Positions 1 through 8,535 of a stretch of 64,000 bases of DNA are shown here, in pieces. Every line of letters begins with the position of its first letter. Positions within the stretch are counted from its first letter, which is position 1. The translations under genes were made by a program, and so were the position numbers. A model generated the notes under the pieces. That model saw nothing but the letters and a program-made list of their open reading frames with translations, had not been told where the DNA came from and ran no database searches. Source of the stretch: Chryseolinea sp. H1M3-3 (lineage in GTDB: Bacteria; Bacteroidota; Bacteroidia; Cytophagales; Cyclobacteriaceae); the NCBI RefSeq assembly GCF_029360725.1, contig NZ_JARKMY010000001.1, forward strand, positions 682,001-746,000, written 5' to 3'.

Positions 1-342
1 TGTGCCATTTACATATTCGTCTGTTTTTGAAACCCTGCCCACGCCATCATATGAATATGTCATACGGTATCCTGTATCTGTAGTTGACTCGGTTAACTTG
101 CCGGAGTTATCATAAATGAGTGTTTGAACGCTTTTCATTTCTGATCCATTTACGAACTTCGTTACAATCGCTAACTCACTTATTTTTCCTGAAGCATCAT
201 ACACCAGTTCCCGATAACCATCGACGTCCTCCATTTTCACGGGAATCAGGACGGACGGTTGTGGTGTGGGTGTTGGGTTATTTTCTTCGTTATCACAAGC
301 AGCAAGGATGACAACTGCCACCGCCAAAAGGACTTTTTTCAT
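1..342 (-). CDS. Lipoprotein with YD/RHS-like repeats, partial (C-terminus beyond window)
   Basis: I translated this by hand from the ATG at 340-342 on the minus strand; it is open to the window edge (114 codons). The N-terminus MKKVLLAVAVVILAACDNEE is a lipoprotein signal with lipobox LAAC, followed by a Pro/Thr linker. The mature part has two spaced segments of the type LVYDASGKISEL and LIYDNSGKLTES, then YSYDGVGRVSKTDEY. These resemble the YD-type beta repeats of RHS-like and Bacteroidota surface lipoproteins. It is probably an outer-membrane-anchored protein of unknown function. Length and C-terminal domain cannot be judged here. Confidence 0.7.
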   Translation of the reverse strand, partial: MKKVLLAVAVVILAACDNEENNPTPTPQPSVLIPVKMEDVDGYRELVYDASGKISELAIVTKFVNGSEMKSVQTLIYDNSGKLTESTTDTGYRMTYSYDGVGRVSKTDEYVNGT

Positions 343-569
343 TGCATTTCGTTTTATGATCCATAGACACGAGGAGAAGAGGTATCGTTGGAATAGCTTA
401 AAGAATATTTTAATACGGCTCAGTTCTACCTCTATACGAAATTTTTGTTGCGGGGTTATGGAAAATATCTAAGTGCTGCATCTATTATATAAATGCTTCA
501 AATGGTCTGTTACTTTTTACTTAAATGAGAATTATGAAAGCAAATTGGGATAGTGAAAATATCAATCTT

Positions 570-1411
570 ATGAAAATGTGTAGCATACTGTTAATTGTCC
601 TAGTGTTCGCATCATGTGAAAATTCATCCTTTCAAAAATCAAGATTTGTAGCTAACGAAGAAGCTGCGGGTGAAATGATTTTGGCCGATATGGAAATTTC
701 CGAATCCGACGCAGCGTCCCCTTTCATGACCACGGCCGCCAAGCAGTCTAACATAACTAAGGTTGAACGAAAACTCATTAAAAATGCCACTGTCACATTT
801 GAGACCGCTAACATTGGAAAAACAAGAGAAGAGATTACAAAATTATGTCATGAGTTTAACGGATTTATCGCTACTGAAAATCATGACAATTATCAAGATA
901 GATTCCGTTATGAACAAGTGATCCGACTGCCTGGGAAAAAATTCGATGCATTTATTGAAAGATTAGAGCACTCCGGCTACAACTTAAAAACAAAAATATA
1001 AGCACGCAGGATGTGACAGAAGAATTCATAGACGTAGAAGCTCGGTTAAAAACCAAAAAAGATCTTGAATTACGTTACCGTGATCTTTTGAAATTTGCCA
1101 AGACGGTGGAGGAAATGCTATCGATCGAAAGTCAAATGGAGGATGTACGTTCAAATATAGAATCCATGGAAGGACGGTTGAATTATTTGAGGAACCAGGT
1201 AGCACTAAGCACTATTACACTTTCTTATTTTGAAACGACGGCTGCTGACTTTGGATTTGCCTCAAAGTTGATCACGTCCTTAAAAAATGGATGGGATAAT
1301 TTTATGGTTTTAATTATTGCCTTGGTCAGCATTTGGCCCTTTATCATTTTATCAGCAATAATTGTATATATCTTAATCCGGCGAAGGAAAATGTCGCCCG
1401 TAGTAGGATAG
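570..1411 (+). pseudogene. DUF4349 domain lipoprotein, split by a one-base frameshift
   Basis: Two consecutive reading frames together make one DUF4349 protein. The first half has a lipoprotein signal (MKMCSILLIVLVFASC; an in-frame ATG at 525 would add 15 unlikely residues) and reads to a stop at 999-1001. The second half resumes with DVTEEFIDVEARL, a coiled coil, STITLSYFE and a C-terminal membrane helix plus basic tail, ending at 1411. Adding one A to the five-A run at 992-996 restores a continuous KNISTQDVTEEF. DUF4349 proteins usually have this order: lipoprotein or signal, beta domain, coiled coil, C-terminal TM. It may be a real mutation, slippage or a sequencing error. Confidence 0.75.
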
Positions 1412-1422
1412 AACATAAAAAA

Positions 1423-1457
1423 AAGACCTTCCCGAAATTGAATTTCGGGAAGGTCTT
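1423..1457. terminator. Bidirectional intrinsic terminator
   Basis: A perfect 17-bp inverted repeat (AAGACCTTCCCGAAATT at 1423-1439 and its complement at 1441-1457) is flanked by an A-run on the left and a T-rich tail on the right. It lies between the convergent DUF4349 gene (ends 1411) and the repeat-protein gene (ends 1476), so it can serve both. Confidence 0.9.
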
Positions 1458-1475
1458 CTTAGTAATAAAGCTTAA

Positions 1476-2144
1476 CTATTTGTTATCTCTTTTACTTTCA
1501 TCATCGTTAGATACGATTGCTTTATGTTCAGCGTCCTTCAATTGCGATTCTTCGATTTTTACTAATTGTTTCTGATCGCGATCTACATAGTATAATCCGC
1601 CTTGGTATTTATAAACAACCTGGTTGTTTGGACCTTCCTTATCTTCTATGACTTCAATCTCAGCCGGGGCCGACGAAGTATTTGCTCCCATGCTTGGACT
1701 ATTACCAGTTGCATCAGAAGAGGGTTCAACGGTATTGTTAGAGGATGGAGTTCCATCATCGTCCATCTTATCTTTCGCCCGTTCCGCTCCTTGCTCCATC
1801 TGTTCACCTGTACGCTCGGCACCTTGTTCAATTTCGTCTCCCGCCTTTTCTGCACCCTGCTCAACTTTGTCGCCCGCATTTTCTGCACCTTGCTCTATTT
1901 CATTACCGGTACGCTCAGCGCCCTGACGTAACTCATTCCCGGCCTCCTGGCTCTCTTCTTTAATTTCGTTGCCGGTCTGTTCACTCCGTTGTTGAATTTC
2001 ATTACCTGCTTCCTCCGTACTTTCTTCAACTTCCTGAGCACCTTGCCGCAAATTGTTGTTGATTGAAGTGGTATCTTGTGCCTGAGCCATTGCACCGATG
2101 CTGAATAAAACAGCTGCGCATCCTGTCAAAATTATTTTTTTCAT
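1476..2144 (-). CDS. Exported 11-residue-repeat (LEA-like) protein
   Basis: The start is placed at the ATG at 2142-2144, giving MKKIILTGCAAVLFSIGAMAQAQ, a clear signal peptide; the longer frame from 2180 adds 12 unlikely residues. The mature region has about eight consecutive 11-residue units of the form AGNEIEQGAER / TGNEIKEESQE, very rich in E, Q, G, N and K with hydrophobics at fixed positions. This is the pattern of amphipathic 11-mer repeat proteins such as group-3 LEA proteins. A Ser/Asn/Thr linker and a C-terminal domain with VVYKYQGGLYYVDRDQKQLV follow. The role is unknown; a stress or desiccation protectant of the periplasm or envelope is an inference. Confidence 0.75.
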   Translation of the reverse strand: MKKIILTGCAAVLFSIGAMAQAQDTTSINNNLRQGAQEVEESTEEAGNEIQQRSEQTGNEIKEESQEAGNELRQGAERTGNEIEQGAENAGDKVEQGAEKAGDEIEQGAERTGEQMEQGAERAKDKMDDDGTPSSNNTVEPSSDATGNSPSMGANTSSAPAEIEVIEDKEGPNNQVVYKYQGGLYYVDRDQKQLVKIEESQLKDAEHKAIVSNDDESKRDNK

Positions 2145-2199
2145 ATACGTATCTTTAATGGTAAAACATCTTTTTCCCATTATCTAGAAACTACCATAC

Positions 2200-2228
2200 C
2201 AAAGAATAAACCGGGAAGAAAGTGTCAA
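2200..2228 (-). promoter_or_regulatory. Possible Bacteroidota-type promoter for the repeat protein
   Basis: On the minus strand a TTG (2226-2228) is followed after 17 nt by TATTCTTTG (2200-2208), close to the Bacteroidota TTG/TAnnTTTG pattern but with one extra base in the -7 box. It lies 56 nt upstream of the chosen start. Weak evidence. Confidence 0.3.
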
Positions 2229-2386
2229 TTGCATATATCAAATGAACAATTAGTGTAAAAAGGCGTAAAATACAACTGGGTGATTGCTGAAAAATTCAAC
2301 ATAACTGTGCGGATAATTACACAATCAACGGCACTTTGTTAAAATATTGTTCGACATGAGTTCTCAGGCTGATACCGACCCGATTT

Positions 2387-2418
2387 TTGATAAGGGGTAC
2401 GAAGTAGTAGTATTTTCG
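2387..2418 (+). promoter_or_regulatory. Possible Bacteroidota-type promoter for the cupin gene
   Basis: TTG at 2387-2389, a 21-nt spacer, then TATTTTCG at 2411-2418, which matches the TAnnTTTG -7 element at all but one position. It is 40 nt upstream of the start codon at 2459. Motif-based only. Confidence 0.35.
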
Positions 2419-2458
2419 TGTTAACCATTCCTGATATTATAATATTATACGCAAGACG

Positions 2459-2971
2459 ATGACGAATCCTTCAATCCATCCGGAAACCTTCTTTTTCGAC
2501 GATGACGGAAAAATTCCTAACAGCAAACTTCCAGTGTTGATTTATAAAAATGCATTCTCTTCCGAGCTAACCGCAGCGAAACTCAAAACACATTTTGCTT
2601 CTAACAATTGGACTAACGCCTGGGATAACGGTATTTATCCATTCCATCATTATCACAGCATATCGCACGAGGTGCTAGGAGTTTATGCAGGCTCAGCGCT
2701 CTTACACCTTGGGGGAGAACATGGCAAAAAAGTAAATGTAACCGCTGGCTACGTCATTGTTATACCTGCTGGCGTAGGGCACAAGAATCTTGGTGCAAGT
2801 TCCGACTTTGCAGTGGTGGGAGCTTATCCCGACGGACGAGATTGGGATTTGTTGAAAGGGGAGGTTGGCGAAAGACCAAAGGCAGATCAGAATATCGCAG
2901 CGGTTCCAATCCCAGATGCAGATCCTTTGCTGGGCAAAACGGAAGGACTTAGAAAATTATGGAGGCTTTAA
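2459..2971 (+). CDS. Cupin-domain protein (YjlB-like)
   Basis: A 170-residue cytosolic protein with a single cupin fold. The first cupin motif is visible around residues 60-90: FHHYHSISHEVLGVYAGSA with clustered histidines that can bind metal, followed by the glycine-rich LHLGGEHG. The second motif is VIPAGVGHKN. The ending, PDADPLLG near the C-terminus, resembles the YjlB-like branch. Substrate unknown; members are small metal-binding proteins without a settled reaction. The next gene begins 2 nt after its stop, preceded by a GGAGG inside this gene, so the two are probably co-transcribed. Confidence 0.75.
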   Translation: MTNPSIHPETFFFDDDGKIPNSKLPVLIYKNAFSSELTAAKLKTHFASNNWTNAWDNGIYPFHHYHSISHEVLGVYAGSALLHLGGEHGKKVNVTAGYVIVIPAGVGHKNLGASSDFAVVGAYPDGRDWDLLKGEVGERPKADQNIAAVPIPDADPLLGKTEGLRKLWRL

Positions 2972-2972
2972 A

Positions 2973-3596
2973 ATGATTCGAAATCCGCCTACGTGGTTTC
3001 TTCTTTTTGAACTAACCACCTTGTTCATCATTTTCCCCTTGCTCTATTTCTTTGACCTCATACCCGTTCACAAAATAATTCCGCTGGTGGTTTTATTTGT
3101 TTATTGTGTAATAGTGCTGGGACTCAATAAACCGATTAATCCTGACCGGTTTAAGACGAAAGCCAATTGGAAGGCGATTGTAGTTCGCTTTCTTTCTTTA
3201 AACATTGTGATCTTTTTATGGATTAAATTTTTTTCTTCAAATGCGCTATTTGCCGATTTCAGTGTGAATAAACAATTGCTTTTGATGACCCTCATTTATC
3301 CTGTATCATCGGCTTTTCCGCAAGAATTAATTTTCCGGGAATTTTTCTTTTATCGATACGAGCCACTTCTTAATCATAAAGCAGTAGCGATTATCTGTAA
3401 CATGATTTTATTTTCTTTTGCTCACCTCTATTTCGCCAACTGGACCATTTTGCTTTTTACCTTCGTAGGAGGTCTGATATTCTCGCTCACCTACCTCAAC
3501 ACAAAATCACTTTTGGTTGTAACAATCGAGCATTCTTTGTTTGGAATCCTAATACTGTCGTCAGGGTTGGCTGATCAATTTTACAAAGCGTTCTAA
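2973..3596 (+). CDS. CPBP family (CAAX protease-like) intramembrane protein
   Basis: The start is the ATG at 2973, chosen because GGAGG (2961-2965) lies 7 nt upstream and because upstream codons in this frame overlap the cupin gene. About six hydrophobic segments are visible. The three conserved CPBP motifs are present: PQELIFREFFF (motif 1, normally EExxxR), FSFAHLYF (motif 2) and IEHSLFG (motif 3). CPBP proteins include the Rce1-type prenyl-protein protease and bacteriocin-immunity proteins. The first glutamate of motif 1 is Gln here, which may affect catalysis. Pairing with a cupin gene gives no clear substrate. Confidence 0.8.
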   Translation: MIRNPPTWFLLFELTTLFIIFPLLYFFDLIPVHKIIPLVVLFVYCVIVLGLNKPINPDRFKTKANWKAIVVRFLSLNIVIFLWIKFFSSNALFADFSVNKQLLLMTLIYPVSSAFPQELIFREFFFYRYEPLLNHKAVAIICNMILFSFAHLYFANWTILLFTFVGGLIFSLTYLNTKSLLVVTIEHSLFGILILSSGLADQFYKAF

Positions 3597-3631
3597 AAAA
3601 AAGACATGCAACAATTTGATTGCCGCATGTC
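3597..3631 (-). terminator. Intrinsic terminator of the ThuA-like gene
   Basis: On the minus strand GACATGCGGCAA (3620-3631) pairs with TTGTTGCATGTC (3603-3614) around a 5-nt loop, with two G.U pairs, and is followed by a T-run (the A-run at 3597-3602). It lies 27 nt past the stop of the minus-strand ThuA-like gene. No T-run follows on the plus strand. Confidence 0.8.
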
Positions 3632-3657
3632 GGTATGCAAAATAATTTGAGAAAATT

Positions 3658-4728
3658 TTAATTTTTCTTTGCCCACTTACGCGAACTCACCTTATCAGCA
3701 GAAGGAAAATCTGCAGGAATTTTTGTGGTCACCTTTCCGGTCGCTGCCCATTCGGCCCCACGCTGAAGCAAGGTAATAAAGCCAACGCATTCCATGGAAT
3801 AGTCAGTATGACCAAGAGGCGTATGAAATACACGGCCTTTGCCATAATTTACAGTAAGCATCATAGGTTCATGATGTGAAGTGCCGCGAAATGATGAAAA
3901 AGGAGACGCATTCTTTTCTTCATCCGAGTACGCTGTTGCAAGAATCTTCATATTTTCTGCTGGACCCCTTAACCGATCGTACAATTCATCTTGAGCGTGA
4001 AGCCATTTTGCGGGCATCCCTTTCGTAACGGGATGTGACGGTTCGCGCGTCGTAATGACAAACTCATATTGTTTTCCGTGCGATCCTGCCGCTCCTTTTA
4101 TAGTGTCTCTTACAATCTGATTTGCATCATTGTAATAAACATAGGGTCCATGCTTCTCATTTCTATCGCCCCACGCACCCATTCCGATGATCTTATTAAA
4201 CTCCACCCAATCTCCAAATGAGTTATCCGCTGCATGTATAAGTAAAAATCCCCCGCCGTTCTTTACATAATTTTCAAAAGCAGTCTGCGTCTCTTTTGGC
4301 CATGGTGCAGCTTTCCATCCAAAGTTGGAGATGACAACATCATATTTAGAAAAGTCAGGTTTGAAGTCCGGATCGGTTTTAGGCTCTTCAACAGAAATAA
4401 TTTTTTTTGATCCGGCTATCGGATATTGATCCAACACCTTTAACCGATTTTCCTTGCCAAACCCAGGGTCATTATCATTGTGTGGGCCGACCCAGGCAAA
4501 AGCAGTGCGTTCAACATCTACCGTAAATAAACCAGTTTGCTCCAGGTAATCTTTCATCATAGCAGTGGTTTTTGGCCAGATACCATGATTACTCTGGCCA
4601 TCGATAATCAGTGCCTTCAAGACCTTTTTTGGTTTTTGAATGCGATCCGCATGAGGAATTGTTTGGTATGCTACAAGAAAAACAGCGAAGAAAACAACTG
4701 TAGTTAAAAAGACAGAACGCTTACTCAT
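3658..4728 (-). CDS. ThuA domain protein, exported
   Basis: A 356-residue protein with an N-terminal hydrophobic signal or anchor (VFLTTVVFFAVFLVAY), then a ThuA-type domain related to class I glutamine amidotransferase folds. Recognisable elements are LKALIIDGQSNHGIWPKTT, YDVVISNFGWKAAPWP, NGGGFLLIHAADNSF and GKGRVFHTPLGHTDYS. ThuA proteins are found with sugar catabolism genes in many bacteria, and Bacteroidota encode many exported copies. No sugar-utilisation genes lie beside this one. The substrate is unknown. It is monocistronic, with its own terminator. Confidence 0.85.
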   Translation of the reverse strand: MSKRSVFLTTVVFFAVFLVAYQTIPHADRIQKPKKVLKALIIDGQSNHGIWPKTTAMMKDYLEQTGLFTVDVERTAFAWVGPHNDNDPGFGKENRLKVLDQYPIAGSKKIISVEEPKTDPDFKPDFSKYDVVISNFGWKAAPWPKETQTAFENYVKNGGGFLLIHAADNSFGDWVEFNKIIGMGAWGDRNEKHGPYVYYNDANQIVRDTIKGAAGSHGKQYEFVITTREPSHPVTKGMPAKWLHAQDELYDRLRGPAENMKILATAYSDEEKNASPFSSFRGTSHHEPMMLTVNYGKGRVFHTPLGHTDYSMECVGFITLLQRGAEWAATGKVTTKIPADFPSADKVSSRKWAKKN

Positions 4729-5221
4729 TATTGGTTTAGTTTAATATTACGAATTAAGCTAAGACTTTAATTTTAAATAGCAAAATAGAATTATACGAAG
4801 GTTAGAAGCGCCAAAGAAGGAAAACTTCACCGGCAAGTGCTCTCCCAAAAAAACATAACGTTTCGATATATTCAATACGGCAATACTAACACCTACCGTT
4901 CCACATACTGGTTTTAGTTTTTAAGACTCATGGAATACAGAATCGTTTTAGCCAGAATGTTATACAAGCGATTAGCGGTACAATTAGGATGATTCTTTAT
5001 CTCTGGTGCGGAGATTTAAATAGTAATAAAGCGATGGTCAAAATGTAAACTCGCGACATCCATTCATCGACCAAAGGCCAGAAGGGACGCTGCCGCTTAA
5101 AATAAACTTTAAAACCCTCCCGCAGTAACACGGATAGCCAGAAGAAGTTATCAATATAATTGTGCAAACTGACCAGTAACATTTATGTCTTGAATTGGTA
5201 AAGTTTGTACTTTTGGAAATT
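4729..5221. other. Long intergenic stretch without a convincing gene
   Basis: About 490 nt separate the divergent ThuA-like and transferase-like genes. It is AT-rich next to the ThuA start. A 61-codon minus-strand frame (4997-5182) would encode a basic peptide with one hydrophobic C-terminal segment, but it has no recognisable domain. No RNA gene or repeat was recognised. Confidence 0.4.
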
Positions 5222-6286
5222 ATGTTTGCTCAAGTACACTGCCCTGAAATGTTAGCTCCTCAAGAGCTTGATCACTACCTTGAGCGCGGATGGTTCCGCA
5301 TGGGCCAAACCATTTTTACCACAAATTTTCTAAATTTTAAAAGCAATTTCTATAGTGCCATTTGGTTACGGATGCTGCTGACAGATTTTGAACAAGATAA
5401 TACGCAAAAGAAGCTGTTGAAAAAAAATGAACGATTCAAAATCCAAATTAAGCCGGCAACCGTAACTCCAGAAAAAGAATTATTGTTTTTTGCTTATAAG
5501 CAGAATATTTCCTTTGAAGCATCGGCTTCATTACATACGCTTCTGTATGGTAAGGCCACGCATAACGTCTACAATACCCAGGAAATAAATATCTACGATC
5601 AAAATAAATTGATCGCAGTTGGATTTTTCGATTTAGGAGAAAACAGCGCCGCAGGCATTAGCAGTTTTTATGATCCCTCGTATAAAAAATTCAGCTTGGG
5701 AAAACATCTGATCTATCTTAAAATAGCATACTGCAAGAAATTGGGATTGCAATATTTCTACCCAGGATATTTTGTGCCTGGATATTCGTTATTTGACTAT
5801 AAGCTGAATATCGGAAAATCAGCACTACAATATTTGGAATTTACTTCCAATAGATGGAGACCCATTAAAAATTTCGCAAAGAACTTAAGCCCTTTTCAAC
5901 AGATGCAGGATAAGTTGCAGCTATTGCATCAATATTTGTATAACATCGGAATTTCCAGTAAAATATTGAAGTACGAATTCTTCGATGCGAATTTAATCCC
6001 CGAGCTTGAAGGAATTGTGCTGTTTGACTTTCCAATATTTCTTGCATGTGATGGATTATCGGAAGACGATCTGATCATATTTAATGTATTGGATCAAAAA
6101 TATCATTGGGTTAAGTGCAAAAGCGTGTGGGCATCGACGGCAGCTACCAATCCTGAGATGTATTCATCACACGTTTTTAAGTTCGATCACAACGTTTTTT
6201 CCTCAGAAATGCCGGAACTCCTTTGCTCGGCTGTCCTCAATGAATTAAATTCAGAAGGGAAATTTCTAAGGGCAAATTCGATGTAA
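5222..6286 (+). CDS. Aminoacyl-tRNA-protein transferase (ATE/BPT)-like protein
   Basis: The start is placed at the ATG at 5222 (MFAQVHCPEMLAPQ), as the preceding nine codons look non-coding. The layout resembles arginyl/leucyl-tRNA-protein transferases with a GNAT-like fold: an N-terminal part with DHYLERGWFRMGQ and TNFLNFKSNFYSAIWLR, and a central core with FFDLGENSAAGISSFYDPSY, LGKHLIYLKIAYCKKLGLQ and YPGYFVPGYSLFDYK. These enzymes add an amino acid to protein N-termini in the N-degron pathway. The C-terminal ~130 residues are divergent, so enzyme activity is not certain. Its stop is 4 nt from that of the convergent TPR gene. Confidence 0.7.
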   Translation: MFAQVHCPEMLAPQELDHYLERGWFRMGQTIFTTNFLNFKSNFYSAIWLRMLLTDFEQDNTQKKLLKKNERFKIQIKPATVTPEKELLFFAYKQNISFEASASLHTLLYGKATHNVYNTQEINIYDQNKLIAVGFFDLGENSAAGISSFYDPSYKKFSLGKHLIYLKIAYCKKLGLQYFYPGYFVPGYSLFDYKLNIGKSALQYLEFTSNRWRPIKNFAKNLSPFQQMQDKLQLLHQYLYNIGISSKILKYEFFDANLIPELEGIVLFDFPIFLACDGLSEDDLIIFNVLDQKYHWVKCKSVWASTAATNPEMYSSHVFKFDHNVFSSEMPELLCSAVLNELNSEGKFLRANSM

Positions 6287-6290
6287 ACTA

Positions 6291-7610
6291 TTAATTCCGC
6301 GTTCTGATGATTGTCTCTTCCTGGATCCAGCAGGTAGCAAGTTTGATTTTATCTCCACGCTTGTAGTTGACTTCAAAGATTTCTTCAATAGAAGGAAATG
6401 ATGATTTTGCATTTGCCATCTTCGGCCTGTCCCCAGCCTTTTCGTACATATCATAGGCTATTAAAAAAACAAGGCGGTCATCCGCTTTACTTTTCTGTCT
6501 AGCACACTCATCATAGCTGTTCATGTACATATCACCGATCCTTGCATAAAATTCCTTTTTTGATGGATCAATACCGAGTGCTCTGATGTACAGCTCGCGA
6601 GCATTAATATGATTATTCAATATTTGTTGCTGCTGTGCCAGCAATCCAACTATTTCCGCCTTATCGGACCCATTGGAAGCGAGTTGCAGGGCCTCGTCTA
6701 ACATTTTTGTAGCCTTATCATGCTCCTTATTGGATAAGTATTTTATTCCAAGAATTTTAGCAAGTCCAAAATCTCTCTCAACAGCATGGACAGCCTCTGC
6801 AGCTTGAAGCCACAATGGATCTTCGGTACATTTATCCTTCAACATAAAGTTGAAAATATTTTTAGCGAGGTTAATATTGCCAGGATTTTTTTGAAATTCA
6901 TCGGCAAGATTCTTTTTAACAAAATCACAATTGATTTTTACCAATGTCGAAAGTATAGCGAAATTATCTTCATTTAGCTTTTGATAACGGGCAATGGGCA
7001 ATCCCCCGCTTTGGGCGTTTTTCATTTTGCGATCAATAATCGTTGTAATCTTATTATAATTCTGCAACACCTGTGTTTCATCAAGTAGTTTATGATTAGC
7101 AGAAATTCTCACTGCATGCATGTAGTATTCGGCAAGGCCATCGAGGATCTTATCCTGATTCAACGCAATAGCTCTATCGATAAGGGGCAAAATTTCCTTT
7201 GACTTTGCATCATCATTATAATAATATTTAAAAAAAGATAATGCTTTTCGATTTGTTACATTAGCCTCCTCGCCGCAATTTTTTATTCGGAGATCATAGA
7301 TGATCATCAAGGAATCAATGTATACGCTTTGAAGTTTCAGATCTTTTTCAGTCTGCGCGAGTGCATCAAAAGTCTCTGCACCTTTTATATATAGGCTGGT
7401 GCTGAGATTCGGGGCATGTACCAATAACCAGTTGAGGGGACATTTCGCTTCACTATAATGCTTTGAGCCGTGAGCATCTTCAAATAATGCTTTCTTTTCT
7501 ATAACAGCGGAACTTGCTGAAGCTGAAATGTCTTTACATTGTGCAAACGTATAACTCGTGTATTGCGATAATGAACTAAAAAGCAACGTTAACACCAAGA
7601 GCGGTTTCAT
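6291..7610 (-). CDS. Exported tetratricopeptide-repeat protein
   Basis: The start is the ATG at 7608-7610 (MKPLLVLTLLFSSLSQYTSY, signal peptide ending near TFAQC); an ATG four codons upstream is possible. The mature protein is helical, with TPR-like units such as DKATKMLDEALQLASNGSDK and HINARELYIRALGIDPSKKE followed by FYARIGDMYMNSY. Similar exported TPR proteins are common in Bacteroidota and usually act as periplasmic scaffolds; the partner is unknown. Several cysteines are spread along the chain (AQCKD, EAKCPLNW, NCGEE, DKCTED, DECARQK), suggesting disulfides. Confidence 0.8.
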   Translation of the reverse strand: MKPLLVLTLLFSSLSQYTSYTFAQCKDISASASSAVIEKKALFEDAHGSKHYSEAKCPLNWLLVHAPNLSTSLYIKGAETFDALAQTEKDLKLQSVYIDSLMIIYDLRIKNCGEEANVTNRKALSFFKYYYNDDAKSKEILPLIDRAIALNQDKILDGLAEYYMHAVRISANHKLLDETQVLQNYNKITTIIDRKMKNAQSGGLPIARYQKLNEDNFAILSTLVKINCDFVKKNLADEFQKNPGNINLAKNIFNFMLKDKCTEDPLWLQAAEAVHAVERDFGLAKILGIKYLSNKEHDKATKMLDEALQLASNGSDKAEIVGLLAQQQQILNNHINARELYIRALGIDPSKKEFYARIGDMYMNSYDECARQKSKADDRLVFLIAYDMYEKAGDRPKMANAKSSFPSIEEIFEVNYKRGDKIKLATCWIQEETIIRTRN

Positions 7611-7709
7611 GCAATACGTCATTTAGTAAGGGAAGTATACTAATATAACATTTTGCTAAAGGAAATACAACACTGCTTAAATACGAATGTTATACTGAAC
7701 TAACAATGA

Positions 7710-8300
7710 TCAAAGATCCTTAATCCAAATCGAAACATCGTGGGGCGCTACTTCGTCACCGCCAAAATATGGGTACAGTTTATAGCCGCTAGCCTTACCC
7801 GAGCAATTTCTCGGTAACGTTACGGTGTTGTTATCTAATGTGAAGATGTAGGAGGTCGCCGTAAATTCAATTTTATATTGGTGATATGCATTAATGGAAG
7901 CTGTGCCAATTATTTTGAAGTCACGGACTTTATTGTTATAGGTGTAAGCCAAAATTTGCAATTGTCCGTTATACCATCTCCATCCAAACCGCGCGCTATT
8001 AACCTGGTGGAGACTATTACAATCGGACAATCCGTAAAGCTTGTTAATATCAGCCTGATTATTGGCTTTCTGAGAAGTGTAAATGGCGGTGCTATCGAAT
8101 TTCGCTTGAAATTTCAGTTCGCTTATTTTTTCCTTAAGGGAAGGAAGCTGGTTAGCATCGTGAGCCCCTTTTTCAATCAAATAATGTGTGATGTACTGAT
8201 TTTCCTCTTGCTGAGGTAGGGGGCTGATAAAAATATCTTCACATGCAATCAGACTAACAAACAACAAAACACTTATCATACGAACGATTCTTTTCTTCAC
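7710..8300 (-). CDS. Hypothetical lipoprotein
   Basis: A 196-residue protein with a lipoprotein signal (MKKRIVRMISVLLFVSLIAC, lipobox SLIAC), so probably sorted to the outer membrane. The mature part starts with a short helical region and continues as alternating beta strands. The C-terminal sequence YKLYPYFGGDEVAPHDVSIW looks like a conserved beta-sandwich ending and carries one Cys (NCSG). I do not recognise the family. The gene stands alone between the TPR gene and a divergent M48 protease gene. Confidence 0.65.
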   Translation of the reverse strand: MKKRIVRMISVLLFVSLIACEDIFISPLPQQEENQYITHYLIEKGAHDANQLPSLKEKISELKFQAKFDSTAIYTSQKANNQADINKLYGLSDCNSLHQVNSARFGWRWYNGQLQILAYTYNNKVRDFKIIGTASINAYHQYKIEFTATSYIFTLDNNTVTLPRNCSGKASGYKLYPYFGGDEVAPHDVSIWIKDL

Positions 8301-8535
8301 AATTCAATCCCTCCTTAAAATTTTAATGATTTCTTTCGGCTGCAAAGGTGACCAGAACCAATAAATGATTTTTAAGGGGGAAAACGGTTAAAGCATATAT
8401 GTAAGATCAACCGACAAATTTTAATGCTGGAAGATTAAATACTTTCAAAAAAAATTCCTTGGTTTACTTCCCGACAATAAACCTTATTAAGGTTGATTTC
8501 GACAAAGACCAGTTACCTAAAATTAAAGTTAAACC

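Noticed and set aside
120-472. Two short plus-strand frames over the start region
   Set aside because: They are opposite the hand-translated minus-strand lipoprotein gene (1-342), have no domain and no promoter or RBS support.
1602-1963. Several plus-strand frames opposite the LEA-like gene
   Set aside because: Repetitive coding sequence on the minus strand creates long open frames on the other strand; their composition (Ser/Pro/Cys-rich) is not protein-like.
4997-5182. 61-codon minus-strand frame in the long intergenic gap
   Set aside because: One hydrophobic C-terminal stretch but no start signals or recognisable homology; kept only as a note in the intergenic feature.
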